Positions 23,708-35,443 are shown, numbered from the stretch's first letter. The stretch: 40,521 nucleotides of DNA from Caldilineales bacterium (GCA_024102915.1 JAGFJG010000164.1:1-40521); one strand, 5' to 3'. Numbers and translations: made by a program. The notes: a model not told the origin generated them from the letters alone.

Positions 23708-24892
23708 CTAGCCTCGATTGCGCGCTATCCGCAGCGCCTGTACCAATTTCAATGATTGGCCGTAGCGTAACATGCCGGTGCGGAACACGCTCGCCGCTAC
23801 AAATACAGCGACCACTGCCGTTAGCGTGACCGAGGTGAATCCGGCCGCCAACTGCCAAGCCGGGATGTCGGTAACGCCCCAGCGCATTGCCACCGTGATG
23901 AAGGCTGTAGTGGGGAATATCGTCAGCGCCGTGAGCACAGGGCTGTTGGGATTGGTGAAGACCAGGACGGTGAAGAAGAAGGGCATCACAAACAGCAAAT
24001 TGATCAACCCGGCTATCTGTTGCCCGTGTTGCAATTCGCCGACAATGCTGCCGATTGCTGTCGTGATCCCGGCGATGAGTGCATAGGTGGGCAGGAAAAA
24101 GACCAGGACGAGCAACAAAAAGGGCATGGAGACCTGTAAGCCCTGAAGGAAGTCGACATAACGACTGGCGAATGTGACGCCCAACACCAGAACCAGCAGC
24201 CATAACCCGATTTGCGTCAGGGCGACTGCCAGCAATCCCAACACCTTGCCGCCCACCAATCTGGAGGGTGAGGTGGATGTAAACATAACTTCCACGGTAA
24301 GATTTTCTTTTTCCGAGGAGATGGCCTGCAACAGGAAGCCCGAAGACCCCAACACCACGAATACAAAGAACATGCCGATGAAAAAAGGCAGGATGAAATT
24401 GATAAAATTCGACTCATCCGCCTGACGTTCCCCGTCTTGCGACTGAATACTGACGTCGATATCGCTCAGGACTCGCGTGCGTATCGACTGCGGCTGGTCG
24501 GCCAGCAGCGCCCAGCGCAGAGTGGCATTCAGTGAGTCTATCGCTTCATCCGACGGTGATTTTTCTTTGTAGAAATACTCGGCGATGCCACTCTGAGCAT
24601 AGTCGGCGGCGAGGACAGCGTACCCCTGGATTTCACCTGTCTGCAACGCAGCGTTCGCCGTGGGGATTTCAGCGAAAATTCGCAATTGGTCGCTGGCGGC
24701 GAGGGGCATCTGGCCCGATTGGTCGACCACGCCCAGAGGCAAAGCCTGAACCTCGCCGCGCACCGAAACCACGATGCTGAGGGCGAGGATGGCCCCAATC
24801 ATCGCAGGGATGCCGAGCGTGGCCAGCAGAAACGACCGCCGAACAGCCAGCTTCACATATTCGTAACGGGCGATCAGAAACAGATCACGCAT
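23708..24892 (-). CDS. ABC-2 type permease (NatB-like), subunit 1
   Basis: The start at 24892 (MRDLFLIARYEYVKL) is chosen because it overlaps the ATPase stop by only eight bases and begins at the family-typical cytoplasmic segment; an upstream ATG at 24949 would add an unusual 19 residues. The 394-residue product has the first membrane segment FLLATLGIPAMIGAILALSI, an outer loop, and a C-terminal bundle. The coupling motif AISSEKENLTVEVMFTS matches that of the next permease, so the pair probably arose by duplication and works as a heterodimer. Confidence 0.88.
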   Translation of the reverse strand: MRDLFLIARYEYVKLAVRRSFLLATLGIPAMIGAILALSIVVSVRGEVQALPLGVVDQSGQMPLAASDQLRIFAEIPTANAALQTGEIQGYAVLAADYAQSGIAEYFYKEKSPSDEAIDSLNATLRWALLADQPQSIRTRVLSDIDVSIQSQDGERQADESNFINFILPFFIGMFFVFVVLGSSGFLLQAISSEKENLTVEVMFTSTSPSRLVGGKVLGLLAVALTQIGLWLLVLVLGVTFASRYVDFLQGLQVSMPFLLLVLVFFLPTYALIAGITTAIGSIVGELQHGQQIAGLINLLFVMPFFFTVLVFTNPNSPVLTALTIFPTTAFITVAMRWGVTDIPAWQLAAGFTSVTLTAVVAVFVAASVFRTGMLRYGQSLKLVQALRIARNRG

Positions 24893-25814
24893 GGTCTTCA
24901 GAGTGTGGTTGAGCACGGCCCTGCACCACCGTGACAAAAATGTCGTCAAGCGATGGGGCCGCCAGCTCGAATCGGTCGATACGCACGCCCGGACGCCTGA
25001 TCAGTTCGCTGAGAACGTTTTGCGGCTCGACGTCCATGTCCAGCGCCAGGTGCCATGCGCCGTTGACCTGCCGGGATTCCAGCACACCGGGCACATCGTC
25101 GAAGTCGCCCTCGCCGACCAGATTGATGGCATTGATGGAAAAACTGCGCTTGATCTCGTCCACCTCGCCGTATAGCACCGAACGACCTTCGTCGATCAGG
25201 ACGATGCGATTGCACAACGCCTCGACCTGGTACATCTGGTGGGTGGACATAATAATCGTGCGGCCAGCCTGGCTCTGTTCTTCGATGATCTGCTTGACCA
25301 GCCTTGTGTTCACCGGATCCAGCCCTGAAAAGGGTTCGTCCACCACGATCAGATCGGGTTCGTGTACCAGGGTGGCGATGACCTGCGCTTTCTGTTGCAT
25401 ACCCTTGCTCAGATCCTGCACCTTTTTCTGGCGGTGCTCCCAGAGGTCGAGCCGTTTTAGCCATAGCTCCAGCCGCTGGCGGGCTGTTCCTTCATCCAGG
25501 CCCTTCAACCGGGCCAGATAAACCAGCGTGCGCTCCAATTGCTGGTCTTTGTAAAGGCCACGTTCCTCCGGCATGTAGCCGATGCGATTCTTTTTTGCCT
25601 CGGTCAGCGGGCCATTGAATACCGAAACCTTGCCGCTATCTGGCCGGAAGATGTCCAGCATCATGCGGATGGTCGTGGTCTTGCCGGCGCCGTTCGGACC
25701 CAGCAAACCGAAAATCTCGCCGGGGTAGACCTCGAACGAAACGTCTGTGACGGCCCGGACGTCGCCAAAGGCCTTGCTTAGATTGTCGAGCGATACGGTG
25801 GGATTGGTGTTCAT
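24885..25814 (-). CDS. ABC transporter ATP-binding protein (NatA-like)
   Basis: The ATG at 25814 lies two bases after the amidase stop; a TTG two codons upstream is less likely. The 309-residue protein has Walker A GPNGAGKT at residues 39-46, Walker B LIVVDEPFSGLD, and a variant signature LSKGMQQKAQ in which K replaces the first Gly of LSGGQ. This variant is common in the NatA/EcsA/YhaQ branch. A DUF4162-like C-terminal domain of about 80 residues follows. It energises the two permeases encoded directly downstream. Confidence 0.92.
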   Translation of the reverse strand: MNTNPTVSLDNLSKAFGDVRAVTDVSFEVYPGEIFGLLGPNGAGKTTTIRMMLDIFRPDSGKVSVFNGPLTEAKKNRIGYMPEERGLYKDQQLERTLVYLARLKGLDEGTARQRLELWLKRLDLWEHRQKKVQDLSKGMQQKAQVIATLVHEPDLIVVDEPFSGLDPVNTRLVKQIIEEQSQAGRTIIMSTHQMYQVEALCNRIVLIDEGRSVLYGEVDEIKRSFSINAINLVGEGDFDDVPGVLESRQVNGAWHLALDMDVEPQNVLSELIRRPGVRIDRFELAAPSLDDIFVTVVQGRAQPHSEDHA

Positions 25815-25816
25815 GA

Positions 25817-27439
25817 TCAAGCGGCAGACGACAACCCGGCGGGCAGGCGTCGATGAAAATCGGTGGCTTGTTGATAAAGCTGGGCGACGGCCAGCAGCCG
25901 GGATTCGTCGAACAGCCCGCCGGTGAACGTGAAACTGTTCGGCAAATTCTTGTCGCCCATGCCGTTCGGCAAGGTGAGCGAAGGATGCCCGGTGAGGTTG
26001 GTCAGCAACAGGTTGTCCCCGGCCAACGATGGGGCGACGTAGAGGTCGATGTCTTTGAACAATTCCGCCATCGCCGCCATGAGCATTGAGCGCACGCGAT
26101 TGGCCTGCACGTATTCTACCGCCGGGATGAGGCGGGCCTGGCGAAATACGTTGGGCCAGGCGTCCTTGACCTGGCGCACCAGGAGATCGTCCCGGCCGCT
26201 GCGCGTTAATTCGTCGAAGGCTGCCGCTGCTTCCACCATCAGGATGAAACCAAGGGCAGGGATGGGGTAGTCTGGCAGGCTGATGGGGATCAGGTTGAGG
26301 CCGAGGCTGCGCAGCGTTTCCAAAGTCTGCAAATCATTTTCTCGTCCGTTGTAATCCTGATCGAAAGCGTTGGCGACATAGCCGATGCGCAATCCTGCCA
26401 TATCGAGTTCGACCGGCCAAAGGAAAGGGTAGTCACGGGCGGCGGGGTCCAGGCCGTCGCTGCCGTGGATGGCGGCGAAGACAAGCGCGCAATCCTCGAC
26501 CGAGCGGCACATCGGCCCCAATTTGTCCATACTCCAACTCAGCGCCATCGCCCCATGCCGGCTGACTCGCCCGAACGTGGGCCTCAGCCCGGTGACGCCG
26601 CAAGCGGTGGACGGCGATACGATTGAACCCCAGGTCTCGCTGCCGATGCTGAAACCGACCAGACCGGCGGCTGTGGCTGCGCCCGGTCCGGCCGATGATC
26701 CGCTCGATCCCTCGTCGGTGTTCCAGGGCGAGCGCGTTTTGCCGCCGAACCAGACATCCCCCCAGGCCAAAGCGCCCAGGCTGAGCTTGGCGGCGAGCAC
26801 GGCTCCGGCCTGCTCAAGTTTCTGCACGACGGTGGCGTCTGCATCGATGCGCTGGTCTTTGAAGGGCGCGGCCCCCCAGGTCGTAGGATAGCCCCGAACC
26901 GCTAACAAATCCTTCGCTCCCCAAGGGATGCCGTGCAGCGGCCCTCTGACTCGCCCCGCCGCCAGTTCTGCGTCCGCTCGTTTTGCCTGGTCCAGCGCCA
27001 GTTCCGCCGTCAATGTGATGGTGCATTCCAGCAGCGGGTCGAATCTCTGTAGCCGGTCGAGATAGAGTTCCGTCAGGGCGAAGGAGGATATCTGCCGGGT
27101 GTGAATCAAGTACGACAGTTCCGACATTGGCATCAGCGCCAGCGTCGTCTCATCGTTCGGGATTTGGATAGGGGCAGGGGGCTGCTCGGAAGCTAGGGAA
27201 AGATGTGAGGGTGGGGCGCTAACCTGAAATTGCAGGGCCGGAGCGATGCTGTTGGCAATGGGCATGTTGCGCAGCGCCTCGTAGCTCTTGCGGCGTTCGT
27301 CCACTTCGTCGAGCATGAGGTCGATCTCGGCGGCGGTGAATTCCAGGCCGATCAACCGGGCGGCGGTGGCAATGTCGATTGGTTCAATCGCTTGCGATTC
27401 CGGCTGAATCTCGGCGGGTTGGGCGTTCGAATTGGACAT
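25817..27439 (-). CDS. Amidase-signature family hydrolase
   Basis: The start at 27439 gives 540 residues and lies seven bases after the Wzz-like gene. The amidase catalytic triad is complete: K176 in IPWGAKDLL, cis-Ser S248 in GSSGSSAG, and nucleophile S272 in ETWGSIVSP. The spacing from S248 to S272 is 24 residues, as in known amidases. About 90 residues precede the core, including a helical pair (ATAARLIGLEFTAAEIDLML) that resembles a GatC-like segment. No gatB or gatC lies nearby, so a role in tRNA amidation is unlikely. It probably hydrolyses an amide substrate, perhaps from the envelope. No signal peptide is seen. Confidence 0.88.
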   Translation of the reverse strand: MSNSNAQPAEIQPESQAIEPIDIATAARLIGLEFTAAEIDLMLDEVDERRKSYEALRNMPIANSIAPALQFQVSAPPSHLSLASEQPPAPIQIPNDETTLALMPMSELSYLIHTRQISSFALTELYLDRLQRFDPLLECTITLTAELALDQAKRADAELAAGRVRGPLHGIPWGAKDLLAVRGYPTTWGAAPFKDQRIDADATVVQKLEQAGAVLAAKLSLGALAWGDVWFGGKTRSPWNTDEGSSGSSAGPGAATAAGLVGFSIGSETWGSIVSPSTACGVTGLRPTFGRVSRHGAMALSWSMDKLGPMCRSVEDCALVFAAIHGSDGLDPAARDYPFLWPVELDMAGLRIGYVANAFDQDYNGRENDLQTLETLRSLGLNLIPISLPDYPIPALGFILMVEAAAAFDELTRSGRDDLLVRQVKDAWPNVFRQARLIPAVEYVQANRVRSMLMAAMAELFKDIDLYVAPSLAGDNLLLTNLTGHPSLTLPNGMGDKNLPNSFTFTGGLFDESRLLAVAQLYQQATDFHRRLPAGLSSAA

Positions 27440-27446
27440 GGGGCTT

Positions 27447-29036
27447 TTATTTCGCCGACCAATAGGCCTGGGTGGTGACGAACAACACGCCCAGGACAAA
27501 GCCCATGGCTGCGGCGGCAAGCACAGTGGGAATGGTGTTCCGGGAATTGCGATACAAAGGCGGCGTGGCGACGATGGCGATACGGGCTTGCGGCGATCCG
27601 GCGGCGAACTGCGCCTCGACTTCCCTGGCTTTGTTGTCGAGCGTTTCGTACAGGTTCCAACTTGAATCACGCTGGCGGACGAGTTCACGCATACGCGCCC
27701 GCTGTTTCTCTTGTTGGGCCAAAAGTTGCTGGCGTTGGGCGGTGAGCGAGGACAATGCGGTCGTCGTGGCATTGGCAGCCTGTTCGTCCGCAGGGAGAAT
27801 CTCGCCCTGCAGGATTTCATTCACTTGCGCCATGACCGTGTTCTGCAAATCGGCGCTGGCATCGGGCGGGACATCCAGGCTGGCAGCGCTGAGCATTTCG
27901 GCCAGCAGACCCCCGATGGCGGCGGTCGCCTCTGCCTGTCCCTGCGCGACCCTGACCAGCATTTCGTCCACGTCGGCCACGGTGACCGGGTCATTGGCGG
28001 CGAAGGCGGCGGGGTCGATTTGCAGCAACAGGTTGGGGGTTGAGTCGGCATCGGTCATGCCCGCCCGGATGAACATCATGGCCAGGGCATCGCCGCTGAC
28101 TGTGGCCGTTCCCTCTGCGCCCAGCTCGATCTGCGAGCGCAGGTCGGTTAAGCGAAGTTGCAGTCGTTGCAACGATGCCCGTCGTTCGTACCAGTCATTG
28201 AGTTCGTTCTGACGGTCTTCCGACTGGCGGCCAAGGGCATAATCAATCTGGCTGAGAAAAGCGTCACGCGTCGAGGCGGCCAGCTCGTTCGCAGCGATGA
28301 GACCGGTGTTCGCCTGGATGCTCAGCATCTGGTCCTGTTGTTCCTGCAGATTGGCGATCTGGGCGTCGATTTCGGCCACCTGTCGCTCCAACTCACCGGC
28401 GGAATCAGTGGCGATGAACGATTCCAGCGCCTCCTGATCGCCCTGATATTCGGCGAAGGCATTGGATGCCACGGCACGCGCTTCCTGCGGATCCCGACTG
28501 CTGTAGGTGACAAACGACTGGTTGGCCGCCTGTATATAGCGCTGCGCCCAGGCGTTGGCGATCACGGCGGCAAGCTCAGGATCTTCCCAGGTGACTTCGA
28601 ATCGCAGCAAATCCCCCAGGTTTTGCACTTGCATAGCTCCGCTCATGGTGGCGAATGGCGTTTCTTGCGGCGATATTTCATCCACCAGATCGTGATAGAC
28701 TTCGAGGACGAGTGACTTGCTTTTGGCCAGGGCAAGCAGCGCCTGGTCGCGTGAGCCTGTGTCGCTGCTGAAGGCGGGCGCTTCCTCGGGAATTGTTGTG
28801 AACTCCGGATCGAAGGCGACCACCGAGCGCACATTGAGCAATGAAATGTCAGCGATGGCAGTGAATGTGTCTTGCATGAAGCGAGTCAGAACGAAGGCGG
28901 TCACCGCCGGAATTAAGGTGAAGAGGGCGATCACCCACCATCGCCGCAAGACGATGGCAACGAAGCCACGGACATCGAATTCCTCATCAAAATAAACTGT
29001 TTGCTCGGTGGCCGGGTTGGGGCTGGTTTGGCTCAT
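27447..29036 (-). CDS. Wzz/GumC-like polysaccharide chain-length determinant
   Basis: The start at 29036 overlaps the ligase-like gene by four bases. The 529-residue protein has the Wzz plan: a cytoplasmic N-terminus, a first membrane segment (WVIALFTLIPAVTAFVLTRF), an outer domain of about 430 residues dominated by coiled coil (for example ALESFIATDSAGELERQVAE), and a second membrane segment near the C-terminus (TVLAAAAMGFVLGVLFV). It lacks the C-terminal tyrosine-kinase domain of BY-kinases. It should set or assist polymer length in polysaccharide export along with the Wzy/WaaL-type neighbour. The outer domain is longer than in typical Wzz. Confidence 0.87.
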   Translation of the reverse strand: MSQTSPNPATEQTVYFDEEFDVRGFVAIVLRRWWVIALFTLIPAVTAFVLTRFMQDTFTAIADISLLNVRSVVAFDPEFTTIPEEAPAFSSDTGSRDQALLALAKSKSLVLEVYHDLVDEISPQETPFATMSGAMQVQNLGDLLRFEVTWEDPELAAVIANAWAQRYIQAANQSFVTYSSRDPQEARAVASNAFAEYQGDQEALESFIATDSAGELERQVAEIDAQIANLQEQQDQMLSIQANTGLIAANELAASTRDAFLSQIDYALGRQSEDRQNELNDWYERRASLQRLQLRLTDLRSQIELGAEGTATVSGDALAMMFIRAGMTDADSTPNLLLQIDPAAFAANDPVTVADVDEMLVRVAQGQAEATAAIGGLLAEMLSAASLDVPPDASADLQNTVMAQVNEILQGEILPADEQAANATTTALSSLTAQRQQLLAQQEKQRARMRELVRQRDSSWNLYETLDNKAREVEAQFAAGSPQARIAIVATPPLYRNSRNTIPTVLAAAAMGFVLGVLFVTTQAYWSAK

Positions 29037-30478
29037 AGGCTGGTCGGGGCAGGTGAAAGTTCGGGGAGAGCATTTGTGTTTGGGGGCTGATTGGCGACTA
29101 CGCTCAGTGCGCGCACGCCAGCGATGATCAGTCCGGCGTGAATCCAACTGGCCGTCAGCCAGGATCCGTCAGTCGATTGATAAGCGAAACCGATCAGCGC
29201 CGCGTAGGAAACGAGCAGCCCCACCATCAGGCCACGATTGAGTTCGGCCAAGGGCCGGCGCAGCGCCCGCAATGATGAGGCGAACAGCGAAATCAGATAG
29301 GACAGGAAGAGGATTGCGCCGAGGACGCCGGTTTCCTGAAGCAGGCGTAGCGAGAGATTACCGATCCAGGCAGGATGGTAGCGGATGTTTCCATGCAAGA
29401 CGGCAAAGGAGCCGGGGCCGGAACCGATTATAGGTTTGTGCAGCCAATCTTGAACTGCCAGGGACCAGTCGGACAGCCGGGCGGAGAAAGTATAGTCGTT
29501 GCCCAGGTCGAGGAAGGTCTTGATACGGATGGCGAATGCTGAATGTTCGGGCAGTAGGAATGCTGTGCCGACGATCAGCGTGGCTAGGGCAGGCAGGGCG
29601 AGGGCGAGCAGGAGCAGCCGGAACAGCCGTTTGCCGCTGCTGGGCGTTTGCAAAATCCATAACAGGCTGGCCCCAAGCGCGAAGGTAAGCCAGGCGCCGC
29701 GCGAGAGGCTGAGAATCAGTGCTGCAAGCAGGATAGCCAACCCCGCCCAAAACACTGGCCTACGCCTTGCGCCCGGAACCCGCATGATCACGGCCAGCAG
29801 GACGATTGCCCATGAAGCCACGTGGCTGCCGAATAGATTCCCTTCCTCGAACGTGCCGTACGGAATCGGCTCCGGGAAATTCCAGCCCACCTGCACGCCG
29901 ATGTTCCAGCCGAACTCATAGACCACGCGGGCGGTAATGCCGAAGAGCGCTTCCAATACGCCCGCAATCAGGAAGATTCTCACCGCCCAAAGCCATCGCT
30001 CCCGGCCATCGACCAGATTGACGATGAGAACCAGGGTGAGGATGACGATTGCCAGCCGCAGCGAGTTCTGAATCCCGGCCTGTGGCGCTGGCCCGACCAG
30101 CGAGGCGATCACCCCGACCAGCCACCAGCCTGTCAGAAACCACAGCGGTTTGGGAAACCGGATCCGGCCCATGCCGACAACCAATCGCAGACCGCCAATG
30201 GCCGCGAGCAATACTGCCACCGTTTGTTCGGCGCGGATGGAGACCGGGCCGGCATCCCAGCGATATCGCGTGAGCAGGGCGGCGATGATAATCAACAGGA
30301 TTGCGCTGGCAGGCCAGGTCGTCATCAAGAGCAATGCGCCTACGCCTACCGCAATCATCGCCAACCCCATGTACAGATACGTCTGATTGCCGGAAAACAA
30401 AGCCTGACTGAGGACGCCCAGAGCGATGGCGACGATCAGCCAGGGGATGATTGCGGGCGGTTTGAGCCGGGTGGTCAT
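29033..30478 (-). CDS. O-antigen ligase/polymerase-like membrane protein (Wzy_C)
   Basis: The 481-residue protein has about 11 to 12 membrane segments and a Wzy_C-type region. In the second half a large outer loop contains DWLHKPIIGSGPGSFAVLHG, the typical ligase/polymerase signature with a G-x-G-x-G-x-F pattern. It would join or polymerise lipid-linked glycans on the outer face of the cytoplasmic membrane. It is the first gene of the minus-strand unit and its stop overlaps the Wzz-like start. A promoter precedes it at 30523-30552. Polymerase versus ligase cannot be decided. Confidence 0.87.
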   Translation of the reverse strand: MTTRLKPPAIIPWLIVAIALGVLSQALFSGNQTYLYMGLAMIAVGVGALLLMTTWPASAILLIIIAALLTRYRWDAGPVSIRAEQTVAVLLAAIGGLRLVVGMGRIRFPKPLWFLTGWWLVGVIASLVGPAPQAGIQNSLRLAIVILTLVLIVNLVDGRERWLWAVRIFLIAGVLEALFGITARVVYEFGWNIGVQVGWNFPEPIPYGTFEEGNLFGSHVASWAIVLLAVIMRVPGARRRPVFWAGLAILLAALILSLSRGAWLTFALGASLLWILQTPSSGKRLFRLLLLALALPALATLIVGTAFLLPEHSAFAIRIKTFLDLGNDYTFSARLSDWSLAVQDWLHKPIIGSGPGSFAVLHGNIRYHPAWIGNLSLRLLQETGVLGAILFLSYLISLFASSLRALRRPLAELNRGLMVGLLVSYAALIGFAYQSTDGSWLTASWIHAGLIIAGVRALSVVANQPPNTNALPELSPAPTSL

Positions 30479-30522
30479 GGATGAAGAGGGTCAGTCTGCG
30501 CTGAAAGGTGCGACGGTTGGTC

Positions 30523-30552
30523 ATTGTACGTTTTGCCTGTGACATTCGGCAA
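30523..30552 (-). promoter_or_regulatory. Promoter of the minus-strand envelope operon
   Basis: On the minus strand TTGCCG (30552-30547) and TACAAT (30528-30523) are separated by 18 bases, a good sigma-70-type match. The expected transcript start near 30516 leaves a leader of about 38 bases before the ligase-like gene at 30478. No strong ribosome site is seen in that leader. Confidence 0.55.
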
Positions 30553-30621
30553 GAGCGCCTGGCAAGCCAACCTGATCGACGGAAGCGGGGTCACAACGGC
30601 AGCAGAATGGAGCCAGAACAC

Positions 30622-30651
30622 TTGTTCAGTTTGGGCCAATTATGCTATCAT
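30622..30651 (+). promoter_or_regulatory. Promoter of the phosphatase-fusion gene
   Basis: TTGTTC at 30622-30627 and TATCAT at 30646-30651 are 18 bases apart. The element lies 80 bases before the gene at 30732 and is divergent from the promoter at 30523-30552. It lies in the most AT-rich stretch of this intergenic region. Confidence 0.5.
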
Positions 30652-30731
30652 GAGCAGTTGCGAAATGATACCAACATGAACTCAATGCGAATTTTCAGTC
30701 CGCTCCGGCCCGCCCATTTGAAGTAAACGAC

Positions 30732-31844
30732 ATGACCGACACTGCGCCGCCAGCGCCCCAAATCAACTTTCCCGAAGTCCCACTGGCCGATCGGGGACAT
30801 GGTTATAGAGTTGGCACAGAATTGTTTCTGGTTCGCCACGGCGAATCGATGCGAAACATCTACAGCAATCTCGTATGCTATGATCCGAACCTGACAGCGC
30901 TCGGTTGGGCGCAGGCATTGCGCCTGGGTGAGTGGATGGCGGAACATGCACCGGTCGATGTCGTTGTCACATCGCCGTTGCGCCGGGCGCACAGCACTGC
31001 TCTGGCCGTCGCCAATCCTCAGGGACTGACGCCGGTCGTTATCACCGGGCTGGAGGAGTTTAGCCAGGAGTTCTTCCACGAAATCCCCGTGCATCACCCC
31101 ACGATGCCCTGGCTCGGCCGTGATTGTTGGACCCCGGAGTTCGCACAGGCCCCGAATTTCGTGGCTTTCCGTGACCGGGTTCTCGCGGCCCTGAGCGAGG
31201 TGCTGGAAATCTACAGCGGGCAGCGCATCTGCATCGTCAGTCATGGCGGGACCATGAATGTGCTCATCGCCGCCCTTGCCGGCAGCAGTCATCTCTCGGT
31301 CTGGAATGAGAATACGGGGGTGAGCTATTTCGTGTGGCCGGAGTGGAAGCGCTGGTTGATGCGCTATGTCAATCGCACTGACCACCTGCGTGACCTCAAT
31401 CCCGATGATTACCCGCGAGTGCCCGAATCGGATCGAACCGACAATGGGCAGTGGCGGCTGCGAGATGATCTGTTCCGGGACTGGGCGGAAGCCCGCCCGC
31501 ACTCGCAACTCTCGTATCTGGCCAACGGGCTGAGGCGCAGCGACCGCATTCTATTCGTGCGCCCGCCCGACGCCATCACGCCCGTGCGCGTGGCCTTGCG
31601 CAGCCGACAGGCCGTTGTCCTGAGCGAAGATTTGTTTGAGTTGGAAGCGGGCGAATTGCGCCGGGCTATGCTCAACGCCAATCACATTCGTTTTCAATAC
31701 CCGTTTCATCCGCTGCCCTATCCCGATGGCCATTTCGATTACGTCGCCATCCCCGAAACCGAAGCGCTGAATGACGAATTGCAGCGCGTCCTGGCCCCAC
31801 ATGGCAAACTCGTTTTCTTTGCGCAAGATGGACGGCATGGCTGA
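30732..31844 (+). CDS. Histidine phosphatase fused to a degenerate methyltransferase-like domain
   Basis: The 370-residue protein begins with a histidine phosphatase domain (about 28-215): RHG at residues 35-37 in LFLVRHGES, R84 in SPLRRAHS, E109 and H171 in IVSHGGTMN. All the catalytic residues are in place, so it should cleave a phosphomonoester. After a linker, residues 270-370 resemble a class I methyltransferase: DRILFVRPPDAITPV aligns with motif I but lacks its glycines, and PYPDGHFDYVAIPETEAL followed by LQRVLAPHGKLVFF matches the later motifs. The second domain therefore probably no longer binds SAM. The next gene overlaps by eight bases. The phosphatase call is firm; the C-terminal fold is inferred. 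Confidence 0.85.
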   Translation: MTDTAPPAPQINFPEVPLADRGHGYRVGTELFLVRHGESMRNIYSNLVCYDPNLTALGWAQALRLGEWMAEHAPVDVVVTSPLRRAHSTALAVANPQGLTPVVITGLEEFSQEFFHEIPVHHPTMPWLGRDCWTPEFAQAPNFVAFRDRVLAALSEVLEIYSGQRICIVSHGGTMNVLIAALAGSSHLSVWNENTGVSYFVWPEWKRWLMRYVNRTDHLRDLNPDDYPRVPESDRTDNGQWRLRDDLFRDWAEARPHSQLSYLANGLRRSDRILFVRPPDAITPVRVALRSRQAVVLSEDLFELEAGELRRAMLNANHIRFQYPFHPLPYPDGHFDYVAIPETEALNDELQRVLAPHGKLVFFAQDGRHG

Positions 31845-32388
31845 GCGCACCCCCGCTCTTCAGACGCAGTGGTGGCGCAAAAGTCTGGCAGCCGTACTCT
31901 TTCTGTTTGGCCTCATCGTCCTGTTCATTTCCATCGCCGCCGTGACAAGCCTGATAATTGGCCCCCGCTTGCACAGCGACCAGGAATTGCTGACTCGCTA
32001 CCTTCAACTTTCCCGACCCGGCTATTTGCATGTGACCCCGCTCTCGCATGAATCCAATTCCAGCGCCCGGCATCGACGCATCCGCATCGAGAGCGGCATC
32101 GATACCCCTGACGCCGTTCTCACCTGTCAGGGCTTGTTCATCTATCATTATGTCTCCCCGCCTTCCTGGGATCTCGCCTGGGATTCCGCCGAATGCACTC
32201 GCTCTGATGAAACTTTGCGCCTGGCCCGTCGCATTCTCGATGGCGGCAGTCTGGCCCACACCTACGCTCTCTATGGCGAAACCCAGGCCAAGGCTGTACA
32301 GGGCTTGCTGCAAAAGTGGTTGCGCCAGGGCGTTCTCACGCTATCGGATATTCCCGGCACAGAGAACCGGGCGATGTTGACGGAATAG
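31837..32388 (+). CDS. Membrane-anchored protein of unknown function
   Basis: The start at 31837 (MAERTPALQTQ) overlaps the phosphatase-fusion gene by eight bases, which suggests coupled translation; an in-frame ATG at 31828 is an alternative. The 183-residue protein has one N-terminal membrane segment (LAAVLFLFGLIVLFISIAAV). An outer domain of about 145 residues follows, with two cysteines (LTCQGLF and SAECTRS) that could form a disulfide. No domain is recognised. The end of the protein (TLSDIPGTENRAMLTE) is polar. Confidence 0.7.
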   Translation: MAERTPALQTQWWRKSLAAVLFLFGLIVLFISIAAVTSLIIGPRLHSDQELLTRYLQLSRPGYLHVTPLSHESNSSARHRRIRIESGIDTPDAVLTCQGLFIYHYVSPPSWDLAWDSAECTRSDETLRLARRILDGGSLAHTYALYGETQAKAVQGLLQKWLRQGVLTLSDIPGTENRAMLTE

Positions 32389-32402
32389 TATTCCAGGTGA
32401 CC

Positions 32403-32420
32403 GTCACTTTCAAAAGTGAC
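32403..32420. promoter_or_regulatory. 18-bp palindrome upstream of uvrA
   Basis: GTCACTTT at 32403-32410 and AAAGTGAC at 32413-32420 are perfect inverted copies around a CA centre. It starts 14 bases after the stop of the previous gene and ends 34 bases before uvrA. It could be an operator for uvrA or a short terminator; it has a near-zero loop and only a pyrimidine mix downstream, which favours a protein-binding site. Confidence 0.45.
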
Positions 32421-32454
32421 AGCCGTCTCTCTCTCATTTCTCCCGATCTAATTT

Positions 32455-35391
<2,937 letters not shown>

Positions 35392-35443
35392 ACTTCCAAG
35401 ACAGTCAGTCGCAGATTTAGCGGATAAACTTCCCAGACCTTTC

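Noticed and set aside
24893..24949. Upstream start for the first NatB-like permease
   Set aside because: It would add 19 residues of atypical sequence inside the ATPase gene; the start at 24892 matches the usual permease N-terminus.
27440..27820. N-terminal extension of the amidase by 127 residues
   Set aside because: The extension overlaps the Wzz-like coding region and is Pro/Arg/Ser-rich frame-shadow sequence; the ATG at 27439 lies seven bases after the preceding stop.
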